A DNA stretch of 22,962 bases, taken from a virus. Position 1 is the first letter of the stretch, and every line of letters starts with the position of its first letter. A program made the position numbers and the translations under genes. Under the pieces are notes generated by a model. That model was not told where the DNA came from. It did no database searches and worked only from the letters and a program-made list of their open reading frames with translations. The stretch covers positions 1-22,962 of IMG/VR virus record IMGVR_UViG_3300043436_001716; one strand, written 5' to 3'. Below are positions 16,588-21,512 of the stretch, piece by piece.

Positions 16588-16678
16588 AAAACAAAAACCC
16601 CATCCGGTTTTCCTTAGTGAGACCAGCCAAGAGTAAGGCTGCTAAGTACTGACCGAATGGGGCTTTAATATTTTTCAT
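16571..16678 (-). CDS. Possible 35-aa leader peptide upstream of CoiA-like gene
   Basis: A short frame from ATG 16678-16676 to TAA 16573-16571, with AAAGAGCA before the start. The product begins MKNIKAPFGQYLAALLLAG, is hydrophobic and has six Leu, five of them in one stretch (residues 12-20). The frame runs through the hairpin and U-tract at 16588-16662 and overlaps the CoiA-like start by 17 nt. It may be a real small membrane peptide, a translated leader that controls the hairpin, or chance. I give it moderate weight because the promoter-like box, start and hairpin lie in the right order. Confidence 0.4.
   Translation of the reverse strand: MKNIKAPFGQYLAALLLAGLTKENRMGFLFYGKEL
16588..16662 (-). 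terminator. Large terminator/attenuator hairpin before CoiA-like gene
   Basis: Minus-strand RNA closes an 11-bp stem, CCCCAUUCGGU with ACCGGAUGGGG (16662-16652 with 16608-16598, one G.U). Inside it are CUUAG/CUAAG (16646-16642 with 16617-16613) and CAGCC/GGCUG (16641-16637 with 16628-16624). The U-tract UUUUUGUUUU (16597-16588) ends exactly at the next ATG. The G.U pair is a mismatch on the other strand, so the signal is for minus-strand RNA. Confidence 0.72.
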
Positions 16679-16722
16679 TGCTCTTTATTTATCCCGGGTC
16701 TCAATCGGGGTCTTTCGACATG

Positions 16723-16757
16723 CAAATCTAAGCTTCTTTTTTCAAATGGTCATCAAA
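16723..16757 (-). promoter_or_regulatory. Candidate promoter TTTG-N23-TAGATTTG
   Basis: Minus strand TTTG (16757-16754) and TAGATTTG (16730-16723) are 23 nt apart, at the upper limit of the Bacteroidota promoter pattern. The box overlaps the stop region of the 103-aa gene, and the predicted start would give a ~130-nt leader in front of the CoiA-like gene. Confidence 0.45.
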
Positions 16758-17039
16758 ATTATTGATGTAATCAATGAACCTATTTACCTCTTCCTCCTCC
16801 ATGTCAAAGATTTGCCACACAAGATCAATAATAGAACTGTTGATTGTATCCTCTGCCTCTGCCATGTCTTTGCCTAATTGCTGGTGCAGGAACTTCTCAA
16901 ACTCAACAGAGTGATGGAGTAGCCTATTGAAGTGCAGCTTCACATCATGCCTAAGAGCCTTGTCTGAATGCTTGATGACAAAGCCTGTCTCTATTATGCC
17001 CCGAACAAAGCAGGTAAACTTGCTAAAGTCGTTTTTCAT
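16728..17039 (-). CDS. Hypothetical helical protein (103 aa)
   Basis: A 103-aa soluble protein, MKNDFSKFTCFVRG at the start, mostly helical by composition, with basic and His-rich middle (KALRHDVKLHFNRLLHHSVEFEKF) and an acidic C-terminal half (DMEEEEVNRFIDYINNFDDHLKKEA). No membrane segment or catalytic motif. ATG 17039 overlaps the upstream stop as ATGA, so it is coupled to the 85-aa membrane-anchored protein, which suggests the two work together. Function unknown. Confidence 0.78.
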   Translation of the reverse strand: MKNDFSKFTCFVRGIIETGFVIKHSDKALRHDVKLHFNRLLHHSVEFEKFLHQQLGKDMAEAEDTINSSIIDLVWQIFDMEEEEVNRFIDYINNFDDHLKKEA

Positions 17040-17293
17040 TTCCTCATGCAGTGAAAGAATAAAACAGTCATGGCTAAGGCAAACACAGTGATGGCAAAGG
17101 TCACAGACCGCCAGTAATAAAACTCCTTCTGAAGCTTTATGTAGTCATTGTTTGCATTGTTTAGCTTATGCAGATTATCCTGGTTCAACTGCTTTACTTT
17201 GGCAGTCTGCTCCTTGTGATAATCCCTTGCCCTCCGGTGATTGTCGGCAATGCGCTTGCACTCAGCAAGCTTGTCTAATAGCTCTTGGCTCAT
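17036..17293 (-). CDS. Coiled-coil protein with C-terminal membrane anchor (85 aa)
   Basis: An 85-aa protein. Residues 1-~58 are a charged coiled coil (MSQELLDKLAECKRIADNHRRA and following KVKQLNQDNLHKLNNANND). Residues ~63-81 are a hydrophobic segment (SVTFAITVFALAMTVLFF) before a short basic end (HCMRK), which predicts a tail-anchored protein with the coil in the cytoplasm. It overlaps the following 103-aa gene as ATGA. A 65-nt AT-rich gap lies upstream with a near-match to the -7 element (TTTATTTGCA). The small size and anchor recall spanin- or Rz-like lysis accessories, but there is no endolysin nearby, so this stays open. Confidence 0.75.
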   Translation of the reverse strand: MSQELLDKLAECKRIADNHRRARDYHKEQTAKVKQLNQDNLHKLNNANNDYIKLQKEFYYWRSVTFAITVFALAMTVLFFHCMRK

Positions 17294-17358
17294 TTGCTTT
17301 ATTGGTTAGATTATTTTTTTGCAAATAAAAAACCAATTTAGGCAACAATCAAAATAAA

Positions 17359-17910
17359 TTATTTGAAAACCATAATGGTATTCTTGAACCACCACAAACT
17401 GGATGCATTACGGAGTGCCTTAGTAGCTACTTCATCAAGTGTGTAGGCTCTCAGATGCATTTGGTCAATGATGTATTCATTTGTTTGGCAATTGACATGC
17501 CCATCACCATTCTGCCCAGGCACTGCCCATGATAAGATGATCATGCTCTTTGCATGCTTGGCAATGTTGTCTAAGTAGATGCTTTCAAATTCTGCCGGGA
17601 TATGCTCCCCAACTTCTAAAGACAAGACGCAATCAAACTTCTCATTAAGGTCAAACTCAACAGATAGGTCTTGAGTTCTGCCTGTGCCTAATGTGAGTGC
17701 ATAGGTATTAGGATTGCCATCATAAGCTTGGCAATAGATTCCAGCAAGCCTGAACTGCTCAGGATAGTAACCCATGCCACAGCCAAAGTCTACAAGTGTC
17801 TTGCACTCATCCTTCTTGAGCATGGCAAGGATAGCTGTTGCAAGCCTCTTATCATGGTGATGGCCTTCAGCAGTCTTATTCTCCCAAAAGCCTTTCTGAT
17901 TTATCTTCAT
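17359..17910 (-). CDS. Class I SAM-dependent methyltransferase
   Basis: A 183-aa enzyme with a complete Rossmann-type methyltransferase core: motif I LVDFGCGMGYYPEQF (residues 39-53), an acidic residue ending strand 2 (AYDGNP, Asp 64), motif IV region FDCVLSLEVGEHIP (92-105), and a later ILSWAVPGQNGDGHVN segment. The N-terminus GFWENKTAEGHHHDKRLA is a recurrent phage arrangement. The substrate cannot be read from sequence: there is no DPPY motif, so it is not an N4/N6 DNA methylase. A nucleotide, cap-like or small-molecule target is possible. It overlaps the VRR-NUC gene by 35 nt; the start is kept because the N-terminal motif looks conserved. Confidence 0.87.
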   Translation of the reverse strand: MKINQKGFWENKTAEGHHHDKRLATAILAMLKKDECKTLVDFGCGMGYYPEQFRLAGIYCQAYDGNPNTYALTLGTGRTQDLSVEFDLNEKFDCVLSLEVGEHIPAEFESIYLDNIAKHAKSMIILSWAVPGQNGDGHVNCQTNEYIIDQMHLRAYTLDEVATKALRNASSLWWFKNTIMVFK

Positions 17911-18325
17911 TTTTCTGATTTATGTTGTAATACCAATCAAGGACAGTAATAACCTCATCAAGTGACCATGAGACAATCACAAGCCAATTCTGAGCCACTA
18001 ATTTATCCAAGAAAGCTAATTGTTGCTCTGATGGTTTATTATATCCTACTTTTAATTCTATGGCTAATCCTGAGAAGCCTTTTAATTGATCAAGGATTAA
18101 GCAGTCCGGCACTCCTGGCTTAGTTCCCATTGCTTTCAACTTGCTTGCTTCTATAGCATTCCTGCTGCCTCCATTTGGGCAGTGAAACCAAGTGGCCTGA
18201 ATGTTGTCAAGATATTTGGCAACAGACTTTTGAAACTCATCCTCTTTGCCTACATACTTTTTGAATGGGCCGGATAGGTCAATGAGTGGTTTATTAACTA
18301 AATATTCAAAATAGAAGCCTGCCAT
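17876..18325 (-). CDS. VRR-NUC domain nuclease
   Basis: A 149-aa PD-(D/E)xK nuclease. After a short N-terminal extension the VRR-NUC core starts at KEDEFQKSVAKYL (27-39), continues with FHCPNGGSRN (47-56) and MGTKPGVPDCLIL (66-78, Asp 74), then AIELKVG (88-94, Glu 90 and Lys 92) and KPSEQQLAFLDKL (97-109). These are the full catalytic set. Stand-alone phage VRR-NUC proteins are thought to act as structure-specific endonucleases or Holliday junction resolvases, here probably on replication or recombination intermediates before packaging. It is the first gene of the leftward operon, starting 24 nt downstream of the TAGGTTTG box. Confidence 0.92.
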   Translation of the reverse strand: MAGFYFEYLVNKPLIDLSGPFKKYVGKEDEFQKSVAKYLDNIQATWFHCPNGGSRNAIEASKLKAMGTKPGVPDCLILDQLKGFSGLAIELKVGYNKPSEQQLAFLDKLVAQNWLVIVSWSLDEVITVLDWYYNINQKNEDKSERLLGE

Positions 18326-18340
18326 AAATTTCTTGCAATT

Positions 18341-18348
18341 ACATTTGC
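18341..18348 (+). promoter_or_regulatory. Plus-strand -7 element TACATTTG of the divergent promoter
   Basis: TACATTTGCA matches TAnnTTTG and ends 25 nt before ATG 18374. No TTG occurs 17-23 nt upstream. It abuts the minus-strand element so that TACATTTGCAAACCTA serves both directions. Confidence 0.45.
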
Positions 18349-18356
18349 AAACCTAA
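18349..18356 (-). promoter_or_regulatory. Minus-strand -7 element TAGGTTTG of the divergent promoter
   Basis: TAGGTTTGCA on the minus strand, 23 nt before ATG 18325, would start the long leftward operon. It is directly back to back with the plus-strand element; transcription in one direction should hinder the other. No clear -33 box. Confidence 0.45.
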
Positions 18357-18373
18357 GCCAATTAGAATTAAGT

Positions 18374-18736
18374 ATGAATTTTTTAAAAATGAGTGACTTC
18401 TGCCGGAAGTTCAACATCCCTCAGCATCGATTCAGTAGATACAAGGATTGCTTTGCCATGATTCCTATGGAAGGATATAGCAAGCCTTGGGTGCTTGTGA
18501 ATGAATATAACCAGGCAATGGTTAAGGAGATTCTGAGCATCAAAGGCACAAGGCCAAAGAAGGAGAGATTGACTTATGAGGCTTACAAGCAGAAGTACAA
18601 TCTGAGTGTTGATCACTTTCAAAAGGTGTGGCACAGGCTACACTTAGAGGAGCAGGATGGCAAAATGATGATAGTGGACAGCAAGCAAAATCATGTGCTT
18701 CTGAAGCATGGGAGGCTATACAGAAAAAAATCTTAA
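18374..18736 (+). CDS. Putative DNA-binding regulator with duplicated helix-turn-helix-like unit (120 aa)
   Basis: A 120-aa, very basic protein. Two halves align with each other: KFNIPQHRFSRYKDC (residues ~12-26) and KYNLSVDHFQKVWHR (~74-88). Each is followed by about 20 residues and a strand (PWVLVNEYNQ and KMMIVDSKQN) and then a helix with KE/KH. The pattern, an initiating helix, a turn at Asn-Ile/Leu and a second helix with exposed basic residues, looks like a helix-turn-helix, but I cannot assign a named family. An internal start at Met 6 is possible. It is the first plus-strand gene, lying between the divergent promoter and the promoter at 18754-18784, both of which carry paired TTGCA sites. 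A transcription regulator is the best guess. Confidence 0.72.
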   Translation: MNFLKMSDFCRKFNIPQHRFSRYKDCFAMIPMEGYSKPWVLVNEYNQAMVKEILSIKGTRPKKERLTYEAYKQKYNLSVDHFQKVWHRLHLEEQDGKMMIVDSKQNHVLLKHGRLYRKKS

Positions 18737-18739
18737 TTA

Positions 18740-18763
18740 TTTTTGCAGATATATTTGCAGATA
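18740..18763 (+). repeat. Two direct 12-bp repeats TTTTTGCAGATA / TATTTGCAGATA
   Basis: Adjacent copies at 18740-18751 and 18752-18763 differ at one base. Each contains TTTGCAGATA, and each is also the end of a TAnnTTTG match (18738-18745 and 18750-18757). The second copy overlaps the -33 box of the next promoter, so it is either an operator or a tandem promoter cluster. Confidence 0.65.
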
Positions 18764-18784
18764 AAAAAACAAGTATTACATTTG
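18754..18784 (+). promoter_or_regulatory. Strong Bacteroidota-type promoter TTTG-N19-TACATTTG
   Basis: TTTG at 18754-18757 and TACATTTG at 18777-18784, exactly 19 nt apart, match the primary sigma factor pattern of Bacteroidota fully. This is the best promoter in the window. Transcription should start near 18791 and read the 49-aa gene, and the SSB and Gp157 genes if the hairpin at 18991 is passed. Confidence 0.7.
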
Positions 18785-18833
18785 TATCACTGCAACGGAG
18801 CAGCACAAGTTCAAAACATAACCAAACAAAAAA

Positions 18834-18983
18834 ATGACAACAGAACAAGAAAAAGAGCTTCAGGAAATTTTAAACAGTGAAGCATTCAATCAAATTTTTG
18901 ATATTGAATCAGAACAAAAAGAAATTGAAACATCTGGATGGACATATTCAATGATTCAGAATTTTGCAAACAGCATTAAATAA
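18834..18983 (+). CDS. Small acidic protein behind the strongest promoter (49 aa)
   Basis: ATG 18834-18836 to TAA 18981-18983, 49 codons. The sequence MTTEQEKELQEILNSEAF and following text is rich in Glu and Gln and would form an amphipathic helix, with a short aromatic end (GWTYSMIQNFANSIK). There is no Cys or membrane segment. It starts about 43 nt after the predicted transcription start and is followed directly by a small terminator hairpin, so it may be a self-contained, highly expressed early gene. Small acidic early phage proteins often bind and inhibit host proteins; here that is only a possibility. Confidence 0.68.
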   Translation: MTTEQEKELQEILNSEAFNQIFDIESEQKEIETSGWTYSMIQNFANSIK

Positions 18984-18990
18984 ATAACAA

Positions 18991-19014
18991 GGGAGGGTAA
19001 CACCTCCCATTTTT
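18991..19014 (+). terminator. Weak intrinsic terminator after the 49-aa gene
   Basis: GGGAGG (18991-18996) pairs with CCTCCC (19003-19008) around a 6-nt loop, followed by ATTTTTA with five T (19010-19014). Six GC-rich pairs and a short U-run suggest partial termination, with some read-through into the SSB-like gene. Confidence 0.6.
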
Positions 19015-19024
19015 ACCTACCATC

Positions 19025-19120
19025 ATGCAACTTCCTGAAACCCCTTTCAAAGAGAATCTTTATCATCTGTTGAGATTCTTTGCCTTCCTGATAGGCGCAA
19101 TGGCATTAACAAGTTTTTAA
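19025..19120 (+). CDS. Possible 31-aa membrane peptide
   Basis: ATG 19025-19027 to TAA 19118-19120. The product starts MQLPETPFKENLYHLLRF and ends with a hydrophobic stretch (FFAFLIGAMALTSF) long enough for one membrane pass. It lies between the small terminator and the SSB-like gene, 18 nt before the latter's ATG, and fills a gap otherwise empty. The pattern of soluble start and membrane end argues for a real peptide, but the length allows chance. No function assigned. Confidence 0.45.
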   Translation: MQLPETPFKENLYHLLRFFAFLIGAMALTSF

Positions 19121-19138
19121 TTTTTAATCTATAACCAA

Positions 19139-19795
19139 ATGGCAATTATCGCAAAATCATCCGGAGAGACTACTCAGAGAGAGTTAATCCCAGCAGGCAC
19201 TTACTTAGCAAGGTGCTATTCAATGGTTCACCTTGGCACTGTTAAGCAGTCCTACTTAGGTGAAGAGAAGTGGACAAATCTTGTCCGCATAACTTGGGAA
19301 CTTCCCACAGAACTTAGATGCTTCAATGCAGACAAAGGTGAGCAGCCTTGTGTCATCAGCAAGGAAGTTACACTAAGCATGAATGAGAAAAGCACTCTCA
19401 GAGCATTGCTCACAGGTTGGAGAGGCAAGGCATTCACAGAAGATGAAGCAAAGGAGTTTGATGTGGCTAAGCTGCTTACAAAGCCTTGCATGATTAGCAT
19501 ATTCCATCAGGCTTCTAAGAGCAATCCTGAGAAGGTTTATGAAAGGATTGCAAGCATTAGTCCTGTGATGAAAGGCATGGAATGCCCTGCCCAAATCAAT
19601 CCTACTTTTGAGTTTTCAGTCCTTGACTATAACCAGGCTAAGTTTGACACCATGCCTGAGTTCATGAAGGAGATGGTAAGAGGCTCTAAGGAGTTTCAGC
19701 AACTTCTTCAGCCTAAGCCTGTGGCACAACCGACACAAGTGGCACAAGCAGCACCAGTGAGCATTCATGATTCATTTGATGATTTGCCTTTTTAA
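19139..19795 (+). CDS. Single-stranded DNA-binding-like replication protein
   Basis: A 218-aa protein. The core (residues ~15-150) begins IPAGTYLARCYSMVHLGTV and contains RITWELP, then a helical part (KSTLRALLTGWRGKAFTEDEAK), a recurrent phage arrangement annotated as ssDNA-binding or replication protein. The C-terminal ~40 residues are a Gln/Pro/Ala-rich linker ending in SFDDLPF. An acidic tip finishing in Pro-Phe is the hallmark by which SSB proteins recruit replication partners. It probably coats single-stranded DNA during phage replication. It is followed 3 nt later by the Gp157-like gene, as one operon. No Shine-Dalgarno, only an AT-rich leader. Assignment rests on the C-terminal tip and context. 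Confidence 0.78.
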   Translation: MAIIAKSSGETTQRELIPAGTYLARCYSMVHLGTVKQSYLGEEKWTNLVRITWELPTELRCFNADKGEQPCVISKEVTLSMNEKSTLRALLTGWRGKAFTEDEAKEFDVAKLLTKPCMISIFHQASKSNPEKVYERIASISPVMKGMECPAQINPTFEFSVLDYNQAKFDTMPEFMKEMVRGSKEFQQLLQPKPVAQPTQVAQAAPVSIHDSFDDLPF

Positions 19796-19798
19796 GTC

Positions 19799-20302
19799 AT
19801 GGCATCACTTTGGCAATTGACTCAAGAAGAACTCTCCTTCATCAGCTTGATGGAGGAGAACGGTGGTGAGGTCACCGATGAATTAATGGAGGACTTGGCT
19901 ATCCGTAGAGAGAACTTTAGCCACAAGGCTGAGGCTTATGCTAAGTTCATCCTTAAGCTTGAATCTGAATCAGATCAGGCAGCTGCTGAACTCAAGAGAA
20001 TTCAGGCAATCAAAAAGGCAAAGGATAAGACAGTTGAAAAACTCAGAGAGAACCTGCTTGCTGCTCTGATGTTATTTGGGCAGGAGGATAGCAAAGGAGT
20101 CAAGAGGTTTGAGACTACCTTAGCCAAGCTATCAACTCGCAAAAGTGTTTCAGTTGAGATACTTGATGAAGATTCAATCCCTCCGGCTTTTTGGCTCATT
20201 AAGAAAGAGCCTTGGAAGGCTGAGATAGGCAAGGCTATTAAAGATGGTGAGCATGTACCTGGTGCGCAAATGCGTGAGAACATAGGTTTAAGCATTAGGT
20301 AA
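19799..20302 (+). CDS. Gp157-like siphovirus protein
   Basis: A 167-aa protein matching the Siphovirus Gp157 pattern: MASLWQLTQEELSFISLMEENGGEVTD-type start (here to residue ~27), a long charged helical middle (KAEAYAKFILKLESESDQAAAELKRI), a KKAKDKTVEKLRENLLAAL segment, and a C-terminal beta part with STRKSVSVEI and IPPAFWLIKKEPWKAEIGKAIKDG. In streptococcal phages Gp157 has been linked to phage resistance; in most phages it lies next to SSB or recombination genes, as here. It may assist recombination or replication. It ends 38 nt before the bidirectional terminator. Confidence 0.93.
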   Translation: MASLWQLTQEELSFISLMEENGGEVTDELMEDLAIRRENFSHKAEAYAKFILKLESESDQAAAELKRIQAIKKAKDKTVEKLRENLLAALMLFGQEDSKGVKRFETTLAKLSTRKSVSVEILDEDSIPPAFWLIKKEPWKAEIGKAIKDGEHVPGAQMRENIGLSIR

Positions 20303-20340
20303 TGTTAATTTGGTTAGTAATGAACAATTCCGAATGAAAA

Positions 20341-20369
20341 AGGGAGGCTTGTGGCCTCCCTCTTTTTTT
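20341..20369. terminator. Bidirectional intrinsic terminator between convergent genes
   Basis: AGGGAGGC (20341-20348) pairs perfectly with GCCTCCCT (20354-20361) around TTGTG. Seven T follow on the plus strand (20363-20369) and an A-run precedes (20337-20340), giving a U-tract on the minus strand too. It ends both the Gp157 transcript and the capsid transcript. Confidence 0.9.
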
Positions 20370-20385
20370 GTCCTAAAGATTAGGA

Positions 20386-21507
20386 TTAGGCAGCAGTTGT
20401 GAACTGAGCAGTAAAGATTCCATTTACTCCTTCATTACTGTCTCCAGTTGGGAATAGAGTAGTTGGAGCAGCAAATACATCAAAGTAGCACTCCATCCAA
20501 ACAGCATAAGTCTCATTACACTCATCCGGAAGAATACGAACATCACACTTAACCTGAGGCAATCCTGGGATTGGCATAGTAAAGCGGTTCATCACACCGA
20601 TTTGACCATAAGAGCCAACATACTGAAGGTATGGAGTGTAAACAAGTGAACCAGGAGCAAATACAACAGCTGAATTTTCATCAGTTAAAGCAGCAGCTGC
20701 ATTGGTATCAAAATAGAACTCAGCAAGTCCAGTGTTGTCACGAACAGTTGAGAAGTTAATACCATTAGCACCCTGACCGAAATAACGAGAATCATTCATC
20801 CAAACTCTCTGAAGTGCGCCTGCACCACCAATGATGATTGGAGAACCGTTGAATCCAGTGTTCATGTAGTTCTGCTTCATGCCGAATAGACCAGCAGCAT
20901 AGATTGAACCATCTGTACCTTCAACTACATAAGTAGGGTTGGTTGCACCACCGTACCAGCTACCAACTGAACCGGAGATAGAAGCAAGAAGGTCAGCATT
21001 CATTGCCTGAACAAGAGCATTGGCAGAGAGTTGAAAGTCTGTGAACATCTCACGAACAACTGACAAAGCACCACCAGCAGCACCAATAGCATTTGCACGA
21101 GTTACAATCTGATTAGGATCAGTTGAACCAGTCAATTGAACCAACTCAGAGTAAGCAGCGCAATAGGTACGAAGTTGAGCCTCGGATAAAGTGAAAGATA
21201 CACCACGATAATTGTTCACTTGGAAAGTGGACTCAATGTAGTTCATCTGCTCACCTGGTGTGCAGTTTTTAGTGTCTACTGCATCTTCAGCAATTTGACG
21301 CTGCTTGAAAGTTACACGAACCTCACGGCTTGTTCCAGTTCCATTGTCGTTAGCTTGACGAATGATTTGACCTGAACGAAGGTTTGAAGGATCATTCAAG
21401 GCAGCAAGTGTTCCACCATGGATGGCAACATTAGCCGGGTTGTTTATTAGGTTGTCAGACAGCGAGGTTAATATCGCTGGACAGACATTAGCTGTTGATA
21501 ATGACAT
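20386..21507 (-). CDS. Probable major capsid protein
   Basis: A 373-aa protein, rich in Ala, Gly, Asn and Thr, without membrane segments or coiled coil. The first ~100 residues include a flexible arm (GQIIRQANDNGTGTSREVRV), followed by an alpha/beta body and a C-terminal ending IFTAQFTTAA. It lies 5 nt after a scaffold-like gene and before a strong terminator, the usual place of the major capsid gene. Its codon use differs sharply from its neighbours: of 14 Arg codons, 12 are CGT, whereas the adjacent scaffold gene mostly uses AGA. Such bias is expected for the most abundant virion protein. There is no diagnostic HK97 motif I can point to, so the call rests on context, composition and codon bias. 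Confidence 0.8.
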   Translation of the reverse strand: MSLSTANVCPAILTSLSDNLINNPANVAIHGGTLAALNDPSNLRSGQIIRQANDNGTGTSREVRVTFKQRQIAEDAVDTKNCTPGEQMNYIESTFQVNNYRGVSFTLSEAQLRTYCAAYSELVQLTGSTDPNQIVTRANAIGAAGGALSVVREMFTDFQLSANALVQAMNADLLASISGSVGSWYGGATNPTYVVEGTDGSIYAAGLFGMKQNYMNTGFNGSPIIIGGAGALQRVWMNDSRYFGQGANGINFSTVRDNTGLAEFYFDTNAAAALTDENSAVVFAPGSLVYTPYLQYVGSYGQIGVMNRFTMPIPGLPQVKCDVRILPDECNETYAVWMECYFDVFAAPTTLFPTGDSNEGVNGIFTAQFTTAA

Positions 21508-21512
21508 AGTTT

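Noticed and set aside
16598-16662. A tRNA-like reading of the hairpin before the CoiA-like gene (outer stem GCCCCAT/ATGGGGT)
   Set aside because: There is no T-arm GTTC sequence or anticodon arm of the right size, and the inner distance is too short. A terminator or attenuator explains it better.
17294-17358. A promoter or terminator in the AT-rich gap before the 85-aa gene
   Set aside because: Only a near-match TTTATTTG and a weak A/T inverted repeat are present; neither meets the pattern used for the other sites.
18383-18848. Minus-strand frames at 18383-18634 and 18540-18848
   Set aside because: They run opposite the plus-strand regulator candidate and across its downstream promoter. Their Ser/Cys/Leu-rich sequence looks like antisense translation.
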